64,000 nt of DNA from Parasponia andersonii. Its lineage: Eukaryota; Streptophyta; Magnoliopsida; Rosales; Cannabaceae. Within the stretch, counting starts at the first letter, position 1; every line of letters begins with the position of its first letter. A program made the translations under genes and the position numbers. The stretch is taken from positions 708,846-772,845 of the forward strand of contig JXTB01000037.1 in NCBI GenBank assembly GCA_002914805.1. Reading direction: 5' to 3'. Of this stretch, positions 21,726 to 33,641 are shown one piece after another. The notes beneath the pieces were generated by a model. That model had not been told where the DNA came from and made no database searches. It worked only from the letters and a program-made list of their open reading frames with translations.

Positions 21726-23914
21726 CTAGGAGTCGGAAGGGGCAGGGATTCCTCCCCTTATTGAAACAGGAGAACTGTGTAGAAAGTTGTCATTTATCAA
21801 ATGAGGGTCAAGAAACAAAACTACAACCGTGATATCATCATGGAAATGGCGTCTCACTCCCCGGTCAATCTTTTTAAGGTCCGAGTACCTCAGCTCTCTT
21901 TTCTTAGCTGCTTCTTCGAGTGCAGCTTTGACAAGCCTCCTGGCAATTCCCTAACACAAGAAATGAATGAATGTGCATTGGTTTCACAGTAGGAAACAAG
22001 GATAAAACCGCTAATTGGCGGTTATATAGTGCATAATAGTAGCAAATCTTACATTACGTGGGTAGTTGTTGACAATGTCGATTGCCTCCTGGTTGCTAAG
22101 ATGCTCCCACAGGCCATCAGAAGCAAAGATGAGAAACTTATCCTGGCGGCTGAGTTTGTGAACTGTTATTGATGGCTCTGAACTAAGGATTGGCTTGAAG
22201 AAAGGTTCAGGAAGTCTGAATTTAGGTAGTAGAGGATCTCTGTTGAATTCTGCCCTCTTTAGATATGCATCACCAATAGATCTTGAAACCTGCAAAGGAG
22301 ATCAGAAACTCTTCTTAACAAGTAAGAAGTCATTACCATCCAGCAGTCTCATGAGTTTATATTTATAAACCGTCTTCTTTCTGACCAGCTCAAGAGCAGA
22401 ATAAGTGCCAGTGCTAAAAGAAAGTAATATGAACATCTAAGATTCATGTAACAGCCTTGAGGACCTGATGATCCTTGATTCTCCATGTTCTCTGTACTTT
22501 CGGTTTACAACGAGCTTCTGCCATAGCATAAAGCTTTCGCACATCAAGTAAATCTAGCATTCATATACAGGTGCTTGCTTCATACAGAAACTATTAAAAG
22601 CATTTCTTTCTCTCATGACACTAAAGACAGACAAATTTTCTTAAGGCAAAAATCATACTACAAAAAATGAATGCAAGTTCGCATCCTTTAAAATGATTAG
22701 GCAGCTTTGAAATAGTGAAAACAAAGCAGAAATATCTTGAATTTACCTGTATAAGGCCCTTCACACGCCACACTTTATGTTTTAACACCACAATCTGCGA
22801 GTCGTAAGGGTGCATTGCCTTAAGTTCTTCTCTCACTGATTGTATACTTGCATTGTGCTCTGTAGATAACTGAACAGCTCTGACTTCGTGAGTTGCCCTT
22901 TCTTCTGTCCCTAAAACCACCCGGGAATCGCCAACGTTTGCAATGTATAACATACCATTGCATATTATTCCCACCAAACAACACGTTCCAGCAGAAGCAA
23001 TTTGCGGACTGCTATGCCACTGTCTTTCAACAAGAGAAAGAAAACTCTCTTCTGTGGCCAAGAACGCCTTCTTGATAACATGTTCTGACATGCCTTGATG
23101 CTCAGATGCTACTCCTGCCCAAAAACAAAACCGAAAAGTTCTCAGCCATCATTCAATGCACAGAACACGGACACATGGTTGCAAAGTCAATTAGCGCAAG
23201 ATTACTTTTTCATGAATAATGCAATGAATACTAAGGTTCACAGAAAAATGATGTGAATATTCAAGAAAACAACGGATACCGATAATTTCCTGCTCCTCAG
23301 CAATTATCAATCCTTTAACAGTCTACTTGTTAAGGGAAAAGTTGGACCGAGAGAAGAAAATGACTTTCTAACTTACTTAGCTGATGGGAATAGTTAGTTC
23401 ATCAGCGGCAAATATATCTTAACCTTCATTAAAATGCTATGTTTACATAAAAAGCTATGGTTTTGGAGATCAAATAATGTGATCATAGCAAAAACCTTGG
23501 TTGGTTTAGTATTAAAAAGATCTTTGCAAGTTCATAACAATCTAGGCAATATGTAATGAATCAAATAGAACAAACATCAAAACCAATTAAGAGGGGAGAC
23601 ATACTCTTAAGATTGCAGAAAAGATTCTCATTAACAAATCTCGAAGCCTCGGGTCCTCCATGTCCATCATAAACACCAACAAAGGTCCCAAGAGGACCTG
23701 AACTTGTCGAACTCAGCGGCCCAGATTCGAGTTGGCTTTGATCCTCCAACATAGCATTAGCTTGAATCACAGCCATTGAGAACACTCCATAAGCATGATG
23801 ACCCAGATCCTTATACCACATCAACCCGTCAACCCGACCCCAACCATCACCTCCTCCTCCTCTACGACGAGGTCCATCACCCTCAACAGACGGTTTCCAA
23901 CAGGGTTTAACCAT
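21726..23914 (-). CDS. Protein phosphatase 2C, clade D
   Basis: PPM-family Ser/Thr phosphatase. Clade D members in Arabidopsis dephosphorylate plasma-membrane H+-ATPase and are inhibited by SAUR proteins. Exons: 23914-23605, 23114-22747, 22289-22053, 21950-21726; 1140 nt, 379 aa. Visible PP2C motifs: [11 protein letters not shown] (51-61), metal-binding [11 protein letters not shown] (81-91), [36 protein letters not shown] and the closing [11 protein letters not shown]. The N-terminal [19 protein letters not shown] before the catalytic core is typical of clade D. From memory the syntenic Arabidopsis gene is At5g02760. The C-terminus runs about 27 residues past [11 protein letters not shown] with a Ser/Pro-rich tail. 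I am sure of the family; the exact orthologue is inferred. Confidence 0.94.
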
Positions 23915-26820
23915 TTTTCAAGCAAAAACAAAAGTCAGTGTTAAACTCATCATCCAAATGAACCAGCTATGAATATAGTTAGTAAGCATAGATCGGGAAC
24001 AAGGGTCGGAATCAAAACCAGCTGAGGTCTCTCCTTGTGCTCCAAAACAAACCCATTTGGTAAAACTATATAGCCACTAAGCTCAGACACCATTAATGTG
24101 TACAAAGTAGAGATAGAGACCAAAAGGGTATGGGCTAAAACAACTGAAAAATGTCTTCTTGGGACCAAAAGGCAATAGTTTTAAGTGAGTTCAGAGAATA
24201 TGGAAGTGTGCTGGTTCTGTGTACCTTGAATCTGGGTTACATACGTTTGGTGCCATCTTTCAGAAACAGACTTAGCTGTAAAAGCACATACACATTTTTA
24301 ATGGCAGAGTTGGTCCAAGATCATAGTGATCAAAGGGGAGCAAAGGATAAGAGAAGGCCTTGGTTTTTTGCCAGAAGATCTTCAGATTGTTGTCAGATGA
24401 GATCTAAGATGGGAAAAAGAATAATAAAAATACAAAATACAAAATAAAAAGAGAGATTTTAAACTACAACCTCTGACATTGTTGTTCTCTCTCTTTCTTT
24501 ATTGTTTTATGTTTCCTGGCCAAGTGGGTTTTGCGAGAAGCTTTCTGGATTTCCATGGCTGAGATTTTGAGTTCTCTGACCTTTCTTACCAGTAATCCAC
24601 CATTCTAGGCAAATTTTCCTCATCTCCTACTTAATTTTCTGTATTTGTTTGGTCCGGTTTTAGTGGCAATTCTCATGTCCTAACTCAATATTTATGTAAT
24701 ATGGGAAGCTGTTTCTGTACAAAACCGTGTCCTAAACCACTTTTGTCATTACTCTTTGGATACCCTTTTGAAGATTTTTGGCTTTTAAACATTGACCTCC
24801 CTAATATAGCAACACCTAATCTTGGGAACTTATCTTATGTTAAGTTAAAACATGTTAAGATACATCTAGTTATGAACCCCCGAAAAAAAAAATTATTGAA
24901 CAATGATGTGTTACACAACATCTATCACAAAAGTCGTGAAAATAATGCAAATTAATATTAACTATGTCTGGCGTTGGCAATGAGTTGGAATCGATATGTA
25001 AGGCTCAAGTTCTATTTGACACTAGCCAGAGACACATGCCACGCCATGACTCCTCTCTATTCTGAAAACAATGCAGTGCCCCTTTTGTTTTTCAGCATTA
25101 ATCTTTGAAAAGGACAAGAGACCCACGAAGGAAAATAAAATATACATTTTAGAAATTTATAATGCACATACGTGAAAGAGATAATACAGTGTATCATTTT
25201 CGTCTTCTAAGTTTGTTTTTAACAAAAATTTAAAAACAAAAAATAGTATGTTTTGAAGTCTTTGATATTGTAATCTCTCCCAGCATGTACATTTCGAAGT
25301 TTAGAGTACAACATATGAATCTAAATTTAGCTAGAGAACCAACAATAGGTATAGTTTTGTGGCATAGTTTGTTATGATTTTTGCTGTTATATGGCTGGTG
25401 ATTTGCATATATTAGAAATGTGAATTTTTCTATAGCGTCACGAGGACCCATTATGAGGACCAACCAAAGCTTTTGGTACACGCATTGAGACACCAATATA
25501 GGACGAACATATGCATGTTCATAAACTTGGTTCACTTCCAGGACCATCCACTACCTTCAATTAGAATAGGAGAGAGAGACAGAGAGACAGACAGAGACAG
25601 AGACAGAGAGCCCTGTTGTTGTCTAGTAATGGTTCGATTGGATGATCAAATAGCAACTTGTTGGATTCTTTGTAGGAAATTTGATCAATTTCTACTCTAC
25701 TCACATTATGGTAATTCCACAATTGACTCCTAGTCTATAGCTTTTGAGAGGTTAATGCACTACCGTTCACACTAACGTATATCTCTTAACCAAGACAGGT
25801 AAGGCAAGATTGCCACTTTTTTGTTTCTTTCTGGTTTTTTTAGTTTTCAAGCTTTTATAGGGGCAAATGAAATGCTGCTTATTGGTGTGCCTATAAAAAA
25901 AATTTTAGCTTAATTGTATTTTAAAAGAATTCTTATTACTAAAGTTACAAGATTGTTAGTCGGTTAAGCGCAGAATTGAATCGACCGCTGCTCTGATATC
26001 ATGTTAGACAAATATTTCAACTAGGAATTTTTATTTCTCCCATGTCAAGGAAAATAATTTCTCTAACAAAGACCAATTCAATCATCTTAGAATCAAATGC
26101 TGTCTTGAGAGTGTATATTAGACACTATTACATTGTCTGTATGTACTTGGACATGTGATGGGGTGCATGTAAATTCAAGCACTGACTGGACTGCTATGCC
26201 CCAGGCCAAGGGAATTTGTCCAGGGCTTTACCAGTATTTGTTTCTTTGGCACTATTCCCACTTCATTCTTAATAGTAAATACTCCACTACTGCAATTAAA
26301 GCATGTTTCACCTTTGGAGAACATTTTTAGAGTGAACAAATTATTCCAGTTATAATTGTGATTTTGAATGAAATTTTAGCTAATATAGACTGCAAGCAAA
26401 GCAGAAAGCCAAGCCAAGCCAAGCCAAGAAATAATACTGGTAAAGCCTACAAGTCAAATCATGCATTTGCAAGTCACAGGAACCAAGTGACCCCATTTAA
26501 CCAAACTCTTGAAAATTCAATTTACTAGAGTAGGACACAAAATGAGCACAAGTTGGGTCAAGCCAAAGGGCATCAAATAATAATTAAATAAATATATAAA
26601 TAAAAACCCATTTCACATGGTCTATGTGAATTGATTGTGAACACTGTCAAAAAGAAATTTGTTACATACACACACATGTTTTCATCCATATACTCTGCTT
26701 TGTTCTCATCTATTTGCATATCAGAATATAAAGACAAGTTATTCTTAAACACAATGTGTTATTTTATAATGTCATCTAAAAACGAGATGAACATATGAGT
26801 TACTTTCATCACATCTGATT
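23915..26820. other. Intergenic, PP2C 5' flank to coiled-coil gene 3' flank
   Basis: Contains the PP2C leader/promoter (to about 24.5 kb) and AT-rich DNA with no convincing ORF. There is a (GA)/(CAGA)n tract at 25570-25609, a short CCAAG repeat at 26409-26428 and a possible LTR boundary at 25990-26007, listed separately. Confidence 0.5.
25990..26120 (-). mobile_element. Possible LTR retrotransposon remnant (PBS/LTR edge)
   Basis: On the minus strand CTAACA is followed directly by TGATATCAGAGC, which differs by one base from TGGTATCAGAGC, the usual primer-binding site complementary to initiator tRNA-Met. An LTR would therefore begin with TGTTAG at 26002 on the plus strand. No internal coding region or second LTR is visible, so this is at best a fragment; the far end given is a guess. 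Confidence 0.3.
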
Positions 26821-27139
26821 TTAAGTTGGGCCAACTCTAACCATTCGTCTTATCTCCACTGAGCTCTGAATTTTTTCTCTGATATACCTTAGTGAGTCAA
26901 GAACTTCTGCTACATTTTCATGAACTGGCTTCAGGTCAATGGTCTTAGGGGCTACAGATACAGGGGAACTCACTGGCACTAGTGCTAGAGAGTTATCTAC
27001 ATAATCCTCATGATCAATCCCATTCTCTGCTGTTGAAGATTGTAAGCCTGAAGAGCTGAATACAACATACCAAATTGCTTCTGATTAGCTTAAACAAATC
27101 CCACATAGAGATTGTAAAGATCTTAAGTAGAAGATTAAA

Positions 27140-27182
<43 letters not shown>

Positions 27183-27962
27183 CTAGTATCATGAGTGTTT
27201 GAATCCTCAGATTTCTGACTTGGGTTGTCACACAAATCTTCAAAGCTTGAAGGAACTGCGCTATGGCCAATTGGGTTCTCAACAATAGTAATTTCATGAT
27301 TGTTCTTAGCTGTGGAGGTCTCTGAAACTGAGACATTACGACTTGATTCTTGTGAGATTACTGAATTTGTAAGCTGGCAATTGGACTCATTCTCTTCTGA
27401 GTCACAGGAACCTGTAGTACTACTACTTGTGACTGTAGATGATCTACAAGAAACCTCACTCTTCCCTGAGGAACTCGACTGCTCAGATTCCACTAAAATG
27501 GAAGAAATGTTCAGAGTTTGAACCTTCATCTTCAGCTTTTTAAGCTTCTTTTCAGCTTTGTTCCTCAGTTTTATCGCTTCTTTTAGCATGTTCTCTAGCT
27601 CTATTAACTTTAACCCACCAAGCATTGTATATATGTCAAAGTAGAAAATTCAAAAATCTTCCAATAATAAAGGTAACATGAGATTTGTTGTGAAATTACT
27701 CTAAATTCAAATTAAACTAACCTTATTCCCCATGCATTCTGCTTCCTCTTTAGCAATCTTTGAAACTTGTCTCTCTGCTAGAAGTCTTCCTCTTAGGCAC
27801 TCTACAGTCCTCCAACCATCATTTCCTCCCATTTTCTTGTGACTGAAAGGCTCACATCACATTGTGAGTACATATAACTCTGTTGTGTGTATACATATGT
27901 AGAGAGAATTAGAAATGAGAAAGAACCCACCTGCATTTTCTATCATCTTCACCATTGTCCAT
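26821..27962 (-). CDS. Plant coiled-coil protein of unknown function
   Basis: Family not recognised by name. Four exons: 27962-27931, 27842-27722, 27607-27183, 27055-26821; 813 nt, 270 aa, stop TAA, frames consistent. Residues 1-14 are a short polar start (MDNGEDDRKCSHKK). About 20-85 form a charged coiled coil (WRTVECLRGRLLAERQ, then ELENMLKEAIKLRNKAEKKL). A Ser/Thr-rich, probably disordered middle (about 90-190) follows. The C-terminus has a second helical block, VLDSLRYIREKIQSSVEIRR. The first exon (10 codons plus 2 nt) was added because its donor and the TTTCAG acceptor join in frame; the next ATG (MGGNDG) would be a shorter alternative start. A (GA)n tract lies in intron 3. The 5' flank, starting within the ATG codon itself, is duplicated downstream in the sequence. 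Confidence 0.8.
27142..27178. repeat. (GA)n microsatellite in intron 3 of the coiled-coil gene
   Basis: Near-perfect GA run of about 36 bp immediately inside the donor side of the intron on the transcribed strand. Confidence 0.85.
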
Positions 27963-29400
27963 CTTTTTTCTTTTGCTTCAAATCTTCAGTACTCAACAAT
28001 GAAGAGCCAATTCAGCTCCAAATGGACAAGTATTTTCAGATCAGAACTATGAGCTTCCCAAATGTTGTATAAAAGAATATGAGTAAGGAAAGAAAATTAA
28101 TGTGATAATTTTTGTTTATTTTTAGGCAGAGAAAGAATCTGAGCTTGTGGAAAAACAAAGATGCCACTGTGAATTTTAGAAAACCAAGGCTTGAGCTTGG
28201 ACTACTCTTTCTTACTCACTCATCAGATGATTTTTAACTTTATATCCCCCATATAGCCATGAGACAGACACTTACTCAGTTACTCAGAAGTATGTTGGTA
28301 AATGTGATCCCTTTTGATTACCTCCCAACCTTTTTTTTTTTTAAATACCTCCCAACTTTTTAACTACCCTCCTTTTTTTATTTTCTTTTTATTTTTGGAT
28401 ATTTTCCCAAACCATGATTTTATTTTTTTAAATCATTTTCTTATTTTTTTTTCTTTTTTATTTTCTTCTTGTGCATTAAAACCACTTTTCATAAAGTTTT
28501 GCTTAAAGTACTCAAATCAGATATTGCAATAAACGCTGTACTTTTGGTCAGGAGGACCCTTGATAAGGAAGCATCAATCTGTGCCGTTCCCTTTTAGATC
28601 TTCTCACTCACTTGTCTCAAAATTCCTTTTTGCTCAGCAAATCTAAGCCAGTTTTTGGGTTTGTATTAATTTTGGACTTGAAATTATGTATAATAATGAA
28701 TCACAATTACATTACATGGTAACATATATTCAAGTGTAGAGTGAACTGTTAAAATTTATTTTTACATACACTAATTTAATTTACCGGACCAAGCTCTAGA
28801 AGTACACCCGTGAAGGACCATTTCAGATTTATCAAATACAGACAGGTATATTATGCAGAAGCATTTATTGGTAAGAAAATAATTAGAAAGAGAGAGAGTT
28901 GGTGGGTGGATAATAGATATAGATTTCAAAATTTGAAGCTTGGGAAAGCCATCCCGATATAAATAATACCACGTATTGTTTTGTAGCTACTTATTGTTTT
29001 GGGCTCTTGCTGTCACGTGATGTCCCTGAATTGTCTTTGCTCCTATCCTAGCCAAGTCTCTCTTTTCAAATATTATTAAGCCTTTCGAGTTTTAATTTCT
29101 TTGTCTCACCATTTGAGAAAAGTTTGCATGTTAAACAATAGGGTACCCCCAACTAGGATTGAAAAAATTGTAATAAAACAGAACAATGAGCTAAGTTCAG
29201 TTCAAGTACAGATCCAGACTGAAAATCGACTAGTTGGTTTAAGAGGTGCTTGTAAACCTACCAATCCGACTAATGAATATCCGAAGCTCCCAATTAGGAC
29301 TTCTACTAATCGACATTACTCATAAAATGAGATGATAAATCTTCAAGATGCAATAACATGTTCCAATTATATGAACATAAAAAGTGAGTAACTAACAATG
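27958..29400. repeat. Direct duplication, copy 1 (promoter and leader of the coiled-coil gene)
   Basis: Matches 29402-30820 over its whole length with only scattered substitutions and small indels (for example a longer T-run and a CCTCCCAAC repeat near 28330). Starts at TCCAT, the reverse complement of the gene's ATGGA. No ORF in it looks coding. Confidence 0.9.
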
Positions 29401-29401
29401 N

Positions 29402-30820
29402 TCCATCTTTTTTCTTTTGCTTCAAATCTTCAGTACTCAACAATGAAGAGCCAATTCAGCTCCAAATGGACAAGTATTTTCAGATCAGAACTATGACCTT
29501 CCCAAATGTTGTATAAAAGAATAAGAGTAAGCAAAGAAAATTAATGTGATAATTTTTTTTTTAATTTTTAGGCAGAGAAAGAATCTGAGCTTGTGGAAAA
29601 ACAAAGATACCACTGTGAATTTTAGAAAACCAAGGCTTGAGCTTGGACTACTCTTTATTACTCACTCGTCAGATGATTTTTAACTTCATATCCCCCATAT
29701 AGCCATGAGACAGACACTTACTCAGTTACTCAGAAGTATGTTGGTAAATGTGATCCCTTTTGATTACCTCCCAACTTTTTAACTACCCTCTTTTTTTTTG
29801 TCTTTTTTTTTTTTTTTGAAATTTTCCCAACCCATAATTTTATTTTCTCAATCATTTTATTTATTTTTTTCTTTTTTATTTTCTTCTTGTGCATTAAAAC
29901 CACTTTTCAAAAAGTTTTACTTAAAGTACTCAATGCTTCAGATATTGCAATAAACAATGTACTTTTGGTCAGGAGGACCCTTGATAAGGAAGCATCCATC
30001 TGTGCCGTTCCCTTTCAGATCTTCTCACTCACTTGTCTCAAAATTCATTTTTGCTCAGCAAATCTAAGCCAGTTTTTGGGTTTGTATTAATTTTGGACTT
30101 GAAATTATGTATAATAATGAATCACAGTTACATTACATAGTAACATATATTCAAGTGTAGAGTGAACTGTTAAAATTTATTTTTACATACACTAATTTAA
30201 TTTACCTGACAAGCTCTAGAAGTACACCCGTGAAGGATCATTTCAGATTTATCAAATACAGACAGGTATATTATGCAGAAGCATTTATTGGTAAGAAAAA
30301 AAATTAGAAAGAGAGAGAGTTGGTGGGTGGATAAAAGATATAGATTTCAAAATTTGAAGCTTGGGAAAGCCATCCCGAAATAAATAATACCACGTATTGT
30401 ATTGTAGCTACTTATTGTTTTGGGCTCTTGCTGTCACGTGATGTCCCTGAATTGTCTTTGCTCCTATCCTAGCCAAGTCTCTCTTCTCAAATATTATTAA
30501 GCCTTTCGAGTTTTAATTTCTTTGTCTCACCATTTGAGAAAAGTTTGCATGTTAAACAATAGGGTACTCCCAACTAGGATTGAAAAAATTGTAATAAACA
30601 GAACAATGAGCTAAGTTCAGTTCAAGCATAGATCCAGACTGAAAATCGACTAGTTGGTTTAAGAGGTGCTTGTAAACCTACCAATCCGACTAATGAATAT
30701 CCGAAGCTCCCAATTAGGACTTCTGCTAATCGACATTACTCATAAAATGAGATGATAAATCTTCAAGATGCAATAACATGTTCCAATTATATGAACATAA
30801 AAAGTGAGTAACTAACAATG
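29402..30820. repeat. Direct duplication, copy 2 (preceded by an N)
   Basis: Near-identical to 27958-29400. The two copies are separated by exactly one ambiguous base at 29401. Both end GTGAGTAACTAACAATG; only copy 2 continues into unique sequence (ATACAACTG). This pattern fits two overlapping allelic contigs placed end to end. Confidence 0.9.
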
Positions 30821-32009
30821 ATACAACTGTGTATTACAGTATGAATCGGATTTTGATTATGTGTAAAAAGCAACTGGTAGTAGTTGGTTATTGCATTTAA
30901 AATCTGTAACTAGTAGTAGTTGTTATTGCATTTAAATTTTTCATTCTTCAAGTTAAGGAACACTTTTCTTAACGTATTGGCAGTGCTTTGACTCCCTTTT
31001 TTAATCTTGGGGCCATGATAATTGCACCTTTTATTATCCAACTCAGTAAATATTGTAGCATATGCTATAATTTGAAGGCATGAAAAGTAGAATGGGGTGC
31101 TGGCTACTGGCTGCTAGACACTGGTATTCAGTTGAGGTAGGCCAAGTAACCATTATTATACCTAATTGCATATGCTTTGATATGAGTATGGAAATCATTG
31201 AATCCCATTATACAACATTATATTATTTTCTTATATGGGTTTTTTAAATTGGCTTGCACTTCACTGCACTCAAACAAAAATATGAGTTGGCAATTCTTTG
31301 TTGATAAGCAATTCTCTTGTGTACATAATATGTATGAAGCAAAGGGTTTTACTCTCATTCATCATCACTTAAATGGACCCCCTTGCCATCTTTACTTGGA
31401 GCGTTTATTTTTGGGCATGTTTCTTTCAAGTTAATATACAATTTTCAATACGTTCAACCATTATGCTGTCCCATATAGCTTTTATGTTCGCATACAATGA
31501 GTTCGGAAAGAATGATTTTGATTTAAGGAGCTTAACCATGATCAATGAATTTAATTACAAAATGAGTGTTTCAGATGAAACTGAAAATAAGGAAAACAAA
31601 GAAAACCAATTGATAGGTCTCTTTTTCGGAAAGATATAGATAAATATTTTATTAGGAGGTTTTCTCTTAAAAGTAAGGGTGGACAGAGAAAAAAAAAATC
31701 GTGAAGTTTGAGTATTCTGCAACCACAAAATAATAACCTGGATTAAGAACTTCTTAAAATTCATATAATGGATTGACTTTTTGATCAATTTTAGTAATGT
31801 AAAAATAATAATATTCTTTGTTTGTACTATATTTGTCCTTATTATTCTCTTTAATTTTGAGGATATTATTATTTTTTAATAATTAAAATTATTCAAAAAA
31901 TCGACGCAGAGTATAATTTTCAGAATTTCTTAATTTCAAGGTATTATTTTCTAGAGTCCAAACTTCAAGATTTAAATTGTAGAATACTCAAATCTCAAGG
32001 TATTTTTTT
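30821..32009. other. Intergenic AT-rich DNA
   Basis: No gene supported. Small ORFs at 31198-31639 have no recognisable domains and unremarkable composition. Confidence 0.5.
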
Positions 32010-32920
32010 GGGTTAATAGCACCATTGGTCCCCAACTTATTACTACTTTGGTATATTGGTCCTTAACCTTTTTTGTGGTATTTATGTACTAAAAATTTCT
32101 CTTTTTGACACCATTGGTCATTTTAGCATATTCTATTCAATATTCTATTAAAATTCATTTGAACGAGAGAAATTTTATATTTTTTATCTTGATTTTTAAT
32201 TGTTTAATAATTTTTTCCCCGTTTTTTTGTATTTATATTTCCGATTAATAATATTACATCTGTCAATCTTTCGAAAAATTAAAATTCTAAAATATTAATT
32301 TTCCGAAAGATTGACAAATGCAATTACATAGAGAAATGAACATTTAATGGAAAACTATAAAATTTTTCAGACTTATTTGTTACAAATAATTAATTAATTT
32401 TTTAGAATAACCATTCATAATTACATGAATATTTAATGAATATAGTAAATTTTCAGTCAAATTTGATTAGTATAAAAGTGTGTTTATGATTTTTTTTAGT
32501 TTTAAAAATGATAAGATAATTATTTTTTTTTTTATAAAGCTACTATAGTTTGACATAAATTAATGTTTATTAGTATATTTTTTTTCTTTTTTGAATTTGG
32601 TTTTTAAATGAACTATTTGTTTTATATATGTCTTTGAATTTTAATCTTCTGAAAGATTGGCAGATACAATATTGTTAATCGAAAATATAAACACAAAAAA
32701 ATAAGGACCAAATTGTTAAACAATTGAAAAATTAAGATCAATTGTGTAAAATTTCTCTCATTAAAATAAATTTTAACAGAATCTTAGATAGAATATGTCA
32801 AAAAGACTAATGGTACCCAAAAAAAAAAGAATGGTTTAGTACCTAAATGCCACAAAAAATAAGTTGAGAACTAATATACTAAAGTGGTAATAGGTTGGGG
32901 ACCAATAGTGCCATTAACCC
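32010..32920. mobile_element. Foldback element with terminal inverted repeats of about 285 bp
   Basis: A 911-bp element whose two ends are long, imperfect inverted repeats: 32010 to about 32295 pairs with about 32635-32920. The left end begins GGGTTAATAGCACCATTGG; the right end, reverse complemented, begins GGGTTAATGGCACTATTGG. Homopolymer T lies on both sides, so a target duplication cannot be measured. Near the inner end of the left arm is a second palindrome (TGTCAATCTTTCG ... CGAAAGATTGACA, 32265-32317). There is no transposase ORF, so it is non-autonomous. Long inverted repeats suggest a MULE or foldback type. Confidence 0.75.
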
Positions 32921-33204
32921 TTTTTTTTTTTTGTATTTTATCCTAAAAGTAAATAGAAATAATAAATAAAGGGGATCTTGGGAAAATCGAATTTTGGATT
33001 TCTATAGACTAAATGTTCCTTTTCCAAATATGACAGCAAAATGGCTACTATATGGAGCCAGTATAAAAATGGATATAGTAAGTGTATATACTGTAACTAG
33101 TATTATCAATGAATGTTTTGTAAGAACAGAGACGTTGGGGAAAAAGTGATATTTACTAAAACAAAGTGCAAAAAAAGGGAGTTCACTGTAACTTCTCATA
33201 AATT

Positions 33205-33490
33205 AACGGGGCTTATAGCAAAATTACCGAATTTTGGGTCTAATTTAAGTAAATATCTATCTTTAATGTTATAACAAAAAGTCCGGTATATATATCAAGT
33301 ATAAAATATTATATAACAAACATAAAAATTCATACACTTAGTACATTTCAGTACATTAACTAAAATTGATGGATAAGTATATTTGTCAAGTATAAAAATA
33401 TGTATACTTGGCTATTTAGTTATAAAATTTAAAAAATAGACACCTACTTAATCAAATTTAAAATATTGGTCATCCATCTAAATTTCTCTA
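33205..33490 (+). repeat. Dispersed AT-rich repeat, copy 2
   Basis: Second copy of the repeat at 15770-16065, same orientation, with landmarks in the same order but clearly diverged. Confidence 0.6.
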
Positions 33491-33591
33491 TTTTTTTTTT
33501 AAAAGAGAAAAGGACACTGATAGAACTAATTTGGGCCAAATGACCTTTTGTATATTTTTCTAAAAGTTACATTTTTAAGAGTATTAATGAC

Positions 33592-33641
33592 TTCTTGACT
33601 ATAAAAAAAATTATTATTTAGAACTTTTTTATAGTCAAGAA
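33592..33641. repeat. Perfect 17-bp inverted repeat (hairpin)
   Basis: TTCTTGACTATAAAAAA at 33592-33608 and its exact reverse complement at 33625-33641, with a 16-base loop. A related CAAGAACACTCCTAAAAATG segment follows, so it may be the core of a decayed foldback element. Confidence 0.6.
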
